Translations under genes and position numbers: made by a program | The notes under the pieces: generated by a model | Database searches by the model: none | Told to the model about the DNA's origin: nothing | Seen by the model: only the letters and a program-made list of their open reading frames with translations | Shown here: piece after piece, positions 41,771 through 54,194 of the stretch | Layout: the number at the start of each line of letters is the position of its first letter | Numbering within the stretch: the first letter of the stretch is position 1 | Assembly: GCA_025330725.1 (NCBI GenBank) | Contig: JAIWND010000004.1 | Span: forward strand, 1,240,001 to 1,304,000 | Length of the DNA: 64,000 nt | From: Chlamydoabsidia padenii | Taxonomy: Eukaryota; Mucoromycota; Mucoromycetes; Mucorales; Cunninghamellaceae | Direction of reading: 5' to 3'

Positions 41771-42485
41771 CAATACGAGCAATCCCAATAATACTAACAA
41801 AGCAGGTTTCATAACCGTCGTAAGATTCATTAGCCGATAACCAGGCAGTAAGTGTGATCCTAATCAATGATCCATAAATCAATGTTCCATCATCCAATAA
41901 GCAAGAATAGTTCGTTGATCCAATAGTAGTCGCCAATAATAATAAAGATCTTCTAATCGAACACAACAGAATTATACATGTCAAGGTCCAAGGTTCAGCC
42001 ATTCATTCAAAGCAACCGTGTGAGTCCAGTCATCCAATGAGCAATACCAACATTAAAGAACCATAGTTGGGAGGAAGGTACTAGTATCATCATAATAAAT
42101 GTGAGCCAATCATGCACATCGAACGAGCCAGTAAGAACCAATACTAAGAGAGCCGAATAGTAAAGGAACTGAAGAGAGTGAGCGAGCCAACCAGATAATA
42201 TACTTAAGCACAGTGCTAGCCATAGGAGTCCATCATATACTAATTCAAGAGTCACCGAACCAATAGTATGTATGTAAGCTACGCATCCATATCACCAACA
42301 GCAAGCCATGTATGTCTTGCTGATTAGACGTCCAAGATTCACCGCATTGTTCCAACCATGTACTTGCCCCTCCTTAAGAATTGTTGTCCCCAACAATTCC
42401 CAAAGATTCACCAACGCAAGCCAGGAGCAAAGTATCGCCGTACCAAAAGGAAAGCCAGAGGATCGAAACGTAAACAAGCTACCAG

Positions 42486-42743
42486 TGTCGTTTGAACTAT
42501 AAGACGAGTATTCCTTTTATATATCAGGTGAAGAATCAGGTTTTTATTAAAAGTAAAGTACACATATATATATACTATTCTATTATCGGAGTCTATGGCT
42601 GAATTGGTTATATCGAAGCATCTAGATGTTAAAAGATTTATCGAGAGAGAAAGAAGAGAAAGAAGAGAAAGGAGAAAGAGACAAAAAGAAATTTCCAGAT
42701 TGATATCTAATTTTCCAGAGAAAATCACTTTTTATCTCCGACA
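42486..42743 (-). repeat. 5' LTR of the TRIM-like element
   Basis: The 258-bp copy, bounded by TGTCG and CGACA. It is longer than its partner mainly through one extra purine block near 42655-42670. Confidence 0.78.
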
Positions 42744-42839
42744 ATTAAAGCGCCATCTAAACTATAACCTCTTGTTGCGGCTATAACTGATATGTGTTAT
42801 GACAACAAGGGCAGGAGAAGTATGTTTTGTTTGTATAAT

Positions 42840-42885
42840 ATGTAGTGAGCACCAGAATTTTTTTTGGTAAGATTCAACCTTCAAG
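42840..42885 (-). mobile_element. inverted LTR-junction fragment
   Basis: The reverse complement contains GGTTGAAT and TTCTGGTGCTCACTACAT, matching 40706-40752 with small differences. It suggests a second, inverted remnant of the same retroelement family, so the TRIM-like element sits within older retroelement debris. Confidence 0.5.
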
Positions 42886-43884
42886 ATGTACTTGAATGTA
42901 CTTTGTAATTTAAGAGAAAAAGAAAAAGATCGACCGAGGCAAGTCGGGATTTGAAAATATAATAAAAAGGGGCTCTTGATCCAAAAGTAAGAACAAATAG
43001 AGACAGAAGTCAAGTTTGTAACTTGATAATAAAAGAGGTAACTTGTAATAAAGACCTTTTCGATTTGAAAAGATAGTTTTTATTTATTGGGATACCATTA
43101 AACTAAAGAAAAAAGAAATGAATTCTAAGAAAAGAGGTCTGATATTTATACTATCAGAATTCAGGGGTAAGGTATACGAAAACTAATTTTTGGTCATTGT
43201 CAAAAGATAGATATTGGTTCATTTTGAACCAATGTCTAGACCTTGGTCATGGTCATGGAGTAGATCATGGTCATGCATGAACAATATCCAGATCTTGGTA
43301 ATGGTCATGGGGTAGATATTGTATATGGGTGAACCAAGAGATAGATCTTGACTATGAGTAAAAAGTAGGTAAGAGTCAGATTGAGCGTCGGAGTTAGTTA
43401 ATCCCCAATTTAGATTTGTGTGTTGCCAAATTCGATTTCCTCAACATTACTTTCTTTTCCCTCTCAAGGATAGTATCAATTTATCAATCTGCATTAACAT
43501 GTTGACAAAGATCAAACTTGCGACTCGATGTTATTGGCTACTCTCCTGTCTATTTGATCGTACTACTGCCCAAGTAAGCGGAGTTATCTACTCAGGAACA
43601 TATTTTGTTACTGACAACATCATGTTACAAAGCCAGTCCAGGCTCAACTCACCAGGAATAATACTAATGATAAATTGATTGTTATCTTGAGAACATTACT
43701 ATATACCCACTTTTAAGAATTTTAATGGGAATAGTTACCGGTATCCGTAAGAGGAAGAAAATAACGGAGCTGTGGGGTATGATTTGATTGGCTGGCGGGC
43801 TTTTGGATTTTTTTTTTTAGAGTGGAGTAAAAAGGCCCAGATTTTCCCACCTTCTTTTTCTCTTCCTTGTTCACTTTTACAATT
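42886..43884. other. gene-poor region before the alanine aminotransferase
   Basis: Includes an exact CGGGATTTGAA at 42945-42955, imperfect repeats of ATGGTCATGG and TAGATATTG (about 43200-43350), and a small open frame at 43418-43678 (86 codons, MCCQIRFPQHYFLF) with no recognisable features. The last 150 bp are a T-rich leader of the next gene. Confidence 0.4.
42945..42955 (+). promoter_or_regulatory. CGGGATTTGAA element in the repeat-rich region
   Basis: Exact 11-mer with AAAT following, about 930 bp from the nearest start codon. It may mark an unannotated or dead promoter. Confidence 0.35.
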
Positions 43885-45753
<1,869 letters not shown>

Positions 45754-45927
45754 ATTAGATTAAAATAGATTAGAACATGTATTCAGTCCTCGCAAATTGT
45801 GATGATTACTGTGTACTTTAACTTTAGCTACCTTATGTGTATTTTTATAATAAACTTCTTTATACTGCTTTTGTGTATGTATGCTCCTCCCCCCTGATTC
45901 ATCCCGACCTTTTTTTTTTTTTAAATT

Positions 45928-45940
45928 GCGCCACTTGAAA
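45928..45940 (+). promoter_or_regulatory. GCGCCACTTGAAA, variant composite element upstream of SCC3
   Basis: An E2F-like GCGCCA is followed directly by CTTGAA, a known functional CHR variant in animals. It ends 102 bp before the cohesin ATG. It keeps the layout of the recurrent element with different bases. Confidence 0.4.
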
Positions 45941-46041
45941 ATTCCTTCGCGTGGATTTTTTTTTTTAAAGGACGTGGTCTCCCGTCCTTTTCTGTCTTTC
46001 TTTTTCTTTCATATCTCCCACATCATCATTTATTCCAAATA

Positions 46042-48582
46042 ATGGTTGGTCAAAAAACAACAGCAAAGGTAATATACTCTTTTATGTCCCAACGTGTGCA
46101 TCTCTAACCCATTACTCTTTACCTTCTTTATTATAATTATAGGCTCCTGAAAGTCGTCGATCAAGTAGAACCAAGACCATGACAGATTTCTTCCAAAAGA
46201 GACAGCAAGTCTCTGGTACGTGACGAACCCTCCCTATAAAAAAACTTGTATGCTTGTATGTCAAAGTACTAATAAAACAAACATGTATTACTACTCTTTG
46301 GACTCTAGGTACTAGAAAACGTGTCACTACAAGCGACGTGGACAGCGACGATAATGACAGCAATAACGATTCGAGCGATGAAGAAAACAACCATGACGAA
46401 CTGGATTCTGATGAAGTAGACTCAGACAACGAATTCAGCCTGACTTCATTCACCAATCCTGGTAACTCTACCCTCGCCTCCACCACCACCAACAAGAAGA
46501 AAAAAGCAACAGCAGCAAAAGACAAGAAGAAAACCCCCAAGAGAAGACGACTGGAGAATGAAATCACAATGGAAACGACTAGCCAACTACTGGAACAGGT
46601 TACGGAACAAGACGAAGCTAGTGGCATTTATGAAAAAACTCTAGCTGAAGATATTGACGTCGAAAACTTGGTGAAGACATGGATCGAAACATATGAAATG
46701 GACAAGATTAATGCATTAAAGAATTTAATCAATTATGTGATTCGGGTAATGTATTTATGGATGGGAACAGATATGGATACTAACATGTTTTTACTGTCTT
46801 TATATAGAGCTCTGGTTGCAAAATGGCGGTGACTACTGATGCATTCGAAAACGAACAACTTATTTTGGAAGCGCTGGAACTACTACAGACTGAATTGGCA
46901 AAGGTAAGAAAACGAACAGCAGGTGGGGTGTGTAGTGTATTGACTAAATCATCATCTTTTTTATCAGCTTCCCTTCCATGAATACCCAATTATTTCAAAA
47001 GGAAGCCCATATAGATCCCTCAAAAAGAATTTGATGATCTTCTTCCAAACCCTCATAAAGGAATGTCAAAATGGTGGTCTGTATGATGGAATCCTTATTG
47101 AAACATTGCAAAGTTGGTTGACTATTATGTCAAGGTAAAATGTATATCAATTATAACAAGGTAATGACAATGAACTAACACTTGTTGTTTATACATATAG
47201 CTCTGCTTATCGACCCTTCCGACATACGTCTACTTTGATCGCTCTCAAGGTCACTGATACTCTTTGTATGCTTGCTGCGTCCAACTCCACGCTCTTGGCA
47301 ACAACAACAAAACAACTTACTACTGAACGAAGAAAAAACGGCAGCAAGAAAACTACTGTATCCAATACTTTACAACACCGTATTGCTCAATTGAAGAAGA
47401 AGGAAGAGCATTTGAATGAATACATCAATGACTTTTTTGGAAGGTAAGCACCATAAAATGAAAATATTAACTTCTATTTTAATATTCATATTTACATTCT
47501 CTCTTCTTCTTCTTGTAGTGTATTTACTCATCGTTTCCGGGATGTCGAATATGTTATACGGTCTGAATGTATCAAGGGACTTTGCGATTGGACCATCTTA
47601 TATTCTGATCATTTTACTGGTAATGAATACCTTCGTCATTTTGGATGGGCACTTAACGACACGGTAAATAGTAATAAAAGAAAAATATAACCTGGTACTT
47701 ATACTTGTTTTGTTTAGAATCCAAATGTGCGGGTGGAATCACTAAAAGCCATCAGTAGATTATTCAAGAATGAAGTGGTGCGGGACGAAATGACTTCCTT
47801 TATGCAACGGTTTGTGGCTCGCATTGAAGAAATGGCTCTTTATGATGTGGATATCTCTGTGCGTATTCAAGCCATTGGTTTCTGCAACAATCTCTACACA
47901 TACAACAAGGATTGGATCAGTACCGCTACTCGGGATGCCATGATCAAGTTGGTAACATCAAGCAACGCTCGTATTCGCAAAGCTGTGGCACCCTTTGCCA
48001 AGTCTATCATCGACACTGATATATTCAAGCCCAGTTTGGATCAAGTAGAAACATCTCTGGCTGGACTCACTGTGGTATCTTCTGCAAACGACTCGACTAC
48101 CTCAAGACCACGTCGCGCTACTGCTCCTTCTGAGTCCAACAAACCCGTTGCCAACAAGACTTGGGTGGTATTTAAAAGTGTGGCAAGCTTTTTGACTTCT
48201 CTTCTACGCAATGACGACAATGACATATCGCTGAATGGTGCTCTCGTCTATGATCAACAGATCAGTCAAATTATTGAAAATACAGTGGAATGTCTTTGGG
48301 GGATTATTCAAGATCTTGGTAACTATCAATCAATGGCTGACTACCTCAGCCGCGACCACTCGACTAATAATTCTCGGCAACAAGACGACGACACTATGGA
48401 GGAAGATACTGAAAATGACGAACTCGAATCTTGCTACCAATTGACTGGAACAGAAGAAACATTACTTGTCTACGTCTTTGTCATCTGCTTGAACAAATTG
48501 GTCAACAAGGGGAGCGAAAAGGTTGGTGATAAGAAAAAGGTAAAGTATTGAAAATGTATTGTGTAGGTTAGAATGTGAACTC

Positions 48583-48624
<42 letters not shown>

Positions 48625-50677
48625 CAATTAGGATCATAATCAACATGATGAAGTGCGCAACAACATTACTGAACATCTTATTCAAGTTTTACCCAAACTA
48701 TTCCGCAAATATGGTGGGGACATCAATCGACTAACTCAACTCATTCAAGTGCCGCAACTTCTAAACATGAACATGTATGTGGAACTTCGAATGGAAAATG
48801 TAAGTCAAAAAATATAGTGCCTCTTCCTCCTCCTCCTGGCAACTAACTAATCACTCTTCTTACGTTTTTAGTCATACAAGGACCTGTTACAACATTTATG
48901 CAAACTTTATTCAACAATCACATTACCTACTGTATTACAATCCTGCAGCTCATCTATTCAACATATGATGAAGGTTAGCTTATTGTCTGAAAGTAATGGA
49001 TTCTTGGTGACCGATTTACAAGAACGACTGGTGGATCAATTCCGTGAAGCTTGCCATGGGAAGGATTTATATACAGCTCGATTGACATCTGATGATATCC
49101 TCGCCATCACAACAGCAATGATTCGTCTGGACTACTTGATCGGTATCAAGGATATTACAGCTACCATGGATGATGTATCTGATATGAAGCCTGATGTGAT
49201 TGAACTTATGGGTGAACTCGCCGATAGGGCTTTGCTTGGTTATGAAGGTGAAAGTCAGGTAAGCAACCCCGAGGAAACCCCTCCAAACTAAAACATATAT
49301 GCTAACGAGATTGTCTTTTTATTTTATTTAGATTGGTCAATCCTCTTTATCTATTCTATTCCATTATCTTGTCTGGCGCTGCTATGAAGTTGTGGAAGAT
49401 AGTATGGCCGCGGCTGATGTAGCGGTGTTGAACAAAATTGAAAGGCGCCGCAACTTGATTATCGAAAAATGCTTAGAACTCATCTCACCTAGTGTCGACA
49501 GCGAACCATCTCCCGAAGTACAAAAAATGGTAAGATAGAAAATTAATACATGAATATGTATTGGATGGTACTGACTTTTTTTCAAAAAAAATCTATTTAG
49601 GCCTTTGACACTCTTATAGATATCCACACACTCTTCTCAAGCGACAAGTTTATCCAAGCTGATCTGAATCAACTTTATCTCAAGTGCGCCGAAACTACTC
49701 AACAACAGCTGGTATCATTCTTCACCTCCAATATCAAATCTCTGACGGATTCTAGTGACAATGACAATGAAGAAGAAGAAGATAATGGTAAAAATCAACA
49801 ACATATTGGTGCAATTGATATAATACTCCTTACTAAACTATTGTCTTTTAGTCGAAAGTCAACAAGAAAGGATATCTGAATTCTTTGGCACATTTGCTCA
49901 TGGCCTGGCAATGAACGTGATCGATGTGAAACATGGAACTCTACTCTTGGAACACTATGGGGAACATGGACAAAGTATGGATGAAGTAGTGGATACCCCA
50001 ATCAAAGTCTTTGTGGAAGAACTTGGAACGACTTTGATCCCCAACTTGAAATTCACTGATCAAATTTGCGGATTGTACATGACATCACTGAAAAAGGTAT
50101 ATATATATAAAAGAGGAGGTGACTACAGATGATGGTAATCATAATGATGCTCACATATTCTTTTCTATAGTCATTTGAACGCCATGTTGACACTAATTAC
50201 CGATCAATTGACAAAACGTTCAAACTCGGCCGATTACTCAGCCAAAGCATCAAACAGGACAACAACCAACCCAGAGCACAGGATGATATCATTTGCGATC
50301 GCATTCACCTGAATGGTATCGACTACTCTCTGGACAAGGCACGTCAAGCTAATATCGATGATGCTGCTTTAACGGTGGCTCTTAAATTCTTCAAGGTGTT
50401 GATACTTTTCGCCAAACAGCTCAACCGGGCGCGCGATATCGGCAAAATGTAAACAAATTTTTTAATCTTTTTTAAAAGATCTCACTAACCATCCTTCCCC
50501 CCCCCTTTATATATATATATATATAGCCACAAGCATTTGGAAAAGCGTTTACAAGAATACCAACTCAAGCCTGTGGATGGAGCAAAAGAATGGGAACCCT
50601 ACTTTGCCTATGTCAAGACATTGGATGATTTGCTCAAGAAAAAAGGATTCCGCTACGATCATACAATGGCCAATTAA
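46042..50677 (+). CDS. SCC3: cohesin subunit SCC3/STAG
   Basis: A HEAT-repeat subunit of cohesin that binds the kleisin Scc1 and DNA and supports sister-chromatid cohesion. The N-terminus is disordered: a PIP-like TMTDFFQKRQQ, an acidic block (DVDSDDNDSNNDSSDEENN) and basic KKTPKRRRL. The STAG domain follows (FHEYPIISKGSPYRSLKKNL, then YDGILIETLQSWLTIMS). Next is the stromalin conserved domain (SVFTHRFRDVEYVIRSECIK, LCDWTILYSDHFTGNEYLRH, NPNVRVESLKAISRLF), which binds Scc1 and CTCF-like ligands in animals. Long alpha-helical repeats run to FRYDHTMAN. About fourteen exons; one intron has poly(T) of about 41 before its acceptor. The QxxMTDFF-like stretch at residues of about 20-30 could bind PCNA, which is an inference. 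Confidence 0.93.
48584..48624 (+). repeat. intronic poly(T) tract in SCC3
   Basis: About 41 T residues on the sense strand, ending in CAATTAG at the acceptor. Confidence 0.9.
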
Positions 50678-51162
50678 ACCCTAGTATAGTCAGCATGTTT
50701 TTTAAAAATGTTAGCTTTGGAATTGTTTTAGTATTAGGAACATACTCTTTTATTATCCCTAAATCAATGAATAAAACATATTTGATCATACATCATTTTA
50801 TTGGGGTGATCTGGGCAGCCAATGTTGGGTAAACTTGGACTTTTTATATATACTAATAACAACGGCAACAAAAGGATGTATACACAATCTTATTACGGAT
50901 GCTACAGGTGATACATAACGGTTAGTTTCTGTATTGGGTTAAAAAATGTATGGTGTGGAGGAATAGTATCAGACTTTCGCACGAAGAGCCAACCTATTCA
51001 CTTGGGTTAGGGGACAAAGCCAACCAGAGCGGGATTTCAATCCGCATGAATCAGGACCGGGAATTGAATATGTCACATGTCAAGGTTTGTATAAAGAGAT
51101 TTATTGATTTTGATTCAAAACAAGTACTATGCTAAGTAAAAGATTCTATAACTATTTTTTTT
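50678..51162. other. convergent intergenic region with two motif copies
   Basis: Between the SCC3 and flavin monooxygenase stops. It contains CGGGATTTCAA (51030-51040) followed by TCCGCATGAA, and CGGGAATTGAA (51058-51068). Neither gene starts here. The plus-strand open frame at 50950-51135 (61 codons) has no recognisable features. An unannotated transcript is possible. Confidence 0.4.
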
Positions 51163-51577
51163 TTAATGTGTTGCTTGTCGTTTGGAAGCCATCTCTTGTT
51201 GTTGACGTTTGATAAATTCAGGCCAGAGCTTGGCAGCTTTTTCCCATATGGGTACCAAGTCATCAGAGGGACCTTTTAACGTTGGTAATGCAAGATCAGG
51301 CACCAGTTTAGCAGCATGGACATTAAGCCAAGGTAATAAGGTATAAGATCGCAGTTTTTCAGATTCATGATCCATTTGGTAAGCGGGACATACTTGTGTT
51401 TTTCGCAATGTGAAGGATGCCATTTTGGGTGTGGATGGAAGGCACGCATTCTGAGACCATACACGAGCAATGGCTTGGGCTTGATATTCAAAAAAGGGAG
51501 TGATGGTGATATGTCGAGGTGCACCTGTAATGGCTATGGTAGGATCAGAGATTAAAAATATATCCCTACATTATTAA

Positions 51578-51625
<48 letters not shown>

Positions 51626-53175
51626 AGTATTGACTTCTTTATTTTTGTATCATTAACCTTACTTGTAAGTATTGTGAATCTTGGTTTTATCCATGACGAC
51701 TAATGGACTATCAGAGTCAGTATACCAAGCACCATCATCAGTAGCCAATGTGCGACAAGTACCAAAATAAGAGTGCTTCATTTGATAGCCAGTGGCAAAG
51801 ACAACTGCATCTATATCAGTTAGAGAAGAGCCATCCTTGAAAGTGATTGTACCATCCACTTTGGTCTCGCCAGTTTCAGAATCCTTGGACCAAAAACCAT
51901 CAATACCAGGTTTATGCACCACAGAGTCGGGAAGGACTGAGCGGATCAAATCCAAGATGCCTAGTTTTGTTTCAAAAGGTCCCCGATATGACATGTATAC
52001 CTTCTTGGCCTCGATAGATACAAAACGAGACACATCCACTGCTGAAACACGACCACCTACCACAAGGACATTCTATTCCATAATATACAGTAAAATGTTA
52101 GTATATGCATGAATTCAATCTATTTGTACATACATTACCTTGTCTTTAAAGTCTTCATTCTTTCTAAATTGTTTCGAGTGTGAGATTCGTCCAGGGAAAA
52201 GAGCATCATACTCTTTCAGTCCGTTTAGAAGAGGTATAACAGGATCTTGGAATTGTCCGGTAGCAATGACCACAGCATCAAACGTTTCTTGATATCGCTT
52301 GATCGAGACATAATCGCCATCACCCATCACCGCTTCCGTTAGAGTCAATTCCCACCTGTCGCCTTTTTTATCCACCTTGTCCAAAGAAGTATTCAGATGA
52401 GTCACATTGTCCAGGCCAAAATGAGTAGCATAGTTTTCCAAGTAGGCTTGTACATCCCGATGAGAAACAAAGTCGGGACTATCTTCCGGCCAAGGAAAGT
52501 CGAAGGATCCCAAAATAGAAGTGGCAGTATTAGTAGTGAGATGTTGGTAGCAAGCAGTGGAAGGATGATGTTGATTGTGGAGCCAGTGTTTAACATCTTG
52601 GGTGCATTTGACAGGTGTAGTTGATTGAATAAAGGTTGGTACCTGTTGATCATTGGAGGTCGCTTTTTTGTCCTTTTCGAGCCAATCTTCTTGTTTCTCG
52701 GTAGCTGATGGTATATGTAAATCACTTTGAGCCGGTTCCGAGTACACCCTAATTTGAAATTCAGCAGTATTCAAAATAGTTAGTACTAGCCCTTCCCCTT
52801 TTTTTGTATGTTATATTACCAATTTCCACCAACTTTAGTGTTTCGTTCATATAACTGAATATCGAATCCTTGCTTCAAAAGGTTCTTGGCTGCTGCTAAC
52901 TATATAAATAAAAGACAAGAGAGATGTAGTCAAAGGGAATGATAAAACTAAGAAGTGTTGTTGGTTTAACTTACTCCAGCAGGACCAGCTCCGACGACAG
53001 CAACACGTTTTATAGGATGCCTAAAGTGATAAGGATCTTCAAGGGCTTCGAGAGCTTCGGCTATAGTTTCTTCGATAACTTGATCCAAAGATTTGACAGA
53101 CATATCGGGACCACCATTGCATATATCTTCGTCACGTACCACGTCGGAGGAGGAAGTTGTTGAATCTTTAGTCAT
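51163..53175 (-). CDS. flavin-containing monooxygenase
   Basis: An FAD- and NADPH-dependent monooxygenase of the FMO group. After a polar N-terminal extension of about 55 residues, the FAD Rossmann motif is KRVAVVGAGPAGLAAAKNL. A long substrate-binding insertion follows with FPWPEDSPDFVSHRDVQAYL, then the FMO hallmark region ATGQFQDPVIPLL (compare the TGH..P motif) and FPGRISHSKQFRKNEDFK (compare F.G...HS..Y). The NADPH Rossmann motif is NVLVVGGRVSAVDVSRFV, with GGxxSA in place of the usual GxGxSG. ATGYQMKHSYF is the second hallmark. The C-terminus ends MASKRQATH. Substrate unknown. About five exons; one intron holds poly(T) of about 43 on the sense strand. Confidence 0.9.
51580..51622 (+). 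repeat. intronic homopolymer in the monooxygenase gene (sense-strand poly(T))
   Basis: About 43 A on the plus strand, equal to poly(T) on the sense strand shortly before the acceptor AATAATGTAG. Confidence 0.88.
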
Positions 53176-54194
53176 TCTTGAGCCAGTATTGATTCTATTT
53201 GTTTAAAGAAGAAGAAGAAGAAGAAGAAGAGAAACAAAAAGTTAGTGAGTAAATTATTAAATAGAAAGATGTTCTTGTTTTGACCAAAAACCCCGTGCAT
53301 TAAACACTCCCTTGTACCGGACCTATAAACCTTTTGCAGTTTTGTATGACAAGGTTACATTTGCCAGGTTACTCCAGTTTATAACAGCCACTCCAAATTA
53401 AATTGTTTGATCCACTATTGTATTTTATTACCTGTTTCTATAAAAGTCGGTTGAGTTGTCGACATGAGTATAAAGTTCCATCGTGTTTTGGTGATGGTAT
53501 GATACATGTGACTAGTTGTATGATTCCTTGGTCGGTGTTATTTGTCGAAATGGAAGACAGCTATATACTTGTCCTACGGGCCCCTGATTATCTCTTTAGT
53601 GTTGGAGAATCATTGGTACCAAAATTGAGAATCTAAAGTAGAGAGAGAGTGTCCTGCATAAAATCGGATATTCTTGATAGGAGGATGCATGATGTTGGAA
53701 TCATAGCTATAGAGCGTGTATTTGCCTATAACCGGTTTTTGCTAGAAGAAGAAAGAGAAAGAATTAGCGACTAATAAAAGTCAATACATATAACAAGTGA
53801 AAAACATTTTTTTACCTTGAAGGGTCCTGTCGCCGATACAAAAGAACCTTCTTCAACACAGATAGATACAACCCAATGATGTTGTTGACATTTGTTTACC
53901 CACAAGATTTCGCAAGAGCACCAAAGATAGGAAGGAGGTAATTGTTATTAAAGTATCGTGTTCCAGATCTTGTCTTGTAAAGCGGGATAATTGAGTATAG
54001 TATAAAGAATTATGGGAATGTATGGTTAAAGCAAAAAGAAAAGAAACATGAAAAGAAAAAATTCATGATTGCCCCTCAATCAACGAGCGGGAGTTTAAAT
54101 ATTTTACCCTCACCAAAAATATGGGGCGACCTCTCTTTTTTCTTTGTTTTGCTTTTTTCTTTTTCTTTTATAAATCACACCAACCCCCTTTTAC
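53176..54194. other. 1-kb divergent interval, monooxygenase / methyltransferase
   Basis: Contains a GAA repeat (53209-53229), a possible coding remnant on the minus strand (listed separately), and the variant element GCGGGAGTTTAAAT at 54087-54100, about 95 bp before the methyltransferase ATG. Confidence 0.4.
53610..53943 (-). pseudogene. possible two-exon coding remnant
   Basis: On the minus strand two stop-free blocks join in frame across a well-formed GTAAAA..TTCTAG intron: one reads LWCSCEILWVNKCQQHHW and GSFVSATGPFK, the next QKPVIGKYTLYSYDSNIMHP, ending WYQ and TGA at 53610. Upstream the same frame meets TAATAA with no Met and no acceptor, so no complete gene can be built. No family recognised. 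It may be a decayed gene or chance. Confidence 0.25.

Larger units (their letters stand above)
40992..42743 (-). mobile_element. small non-autonomous LTR element (TRIM-like)
   Basis: Two direct repeats flank about 1.25 kb: 40992-41240 (249 bp) and 42486-42743 (258 bp). Both begin TGTCG and end CGACA, the expected TG..CA inverted ends. They are nearly identical apart from one duplicated GAAAGAAGA-type block and a few substitutions. On the minus strand the left end of the internal region reads C|TGGTAGC immediately after the LTR. This matches the start of primer-binding sites that use initiator tRNA-Met (TGGTAGC in Ty1). A purine stretch GTGGGGAATGA precedes the other LTR as a polypurine tract would. 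No protease, reverse transcriptase, integrase or gag frame is visible. The flanks (ACAAT and ATTAA) do not form a target duplication. Near-identical LTRs suggest fairly recent insertion or conversion. Confidence 0.75.

Noticed and set aside
41241..42485. Open frames inside the TRIM-like element as gag or pol
   Set aside because: No CCHC knuckle, DTG protease, YxDD polymerase or integrase motif can be seen in any frame.
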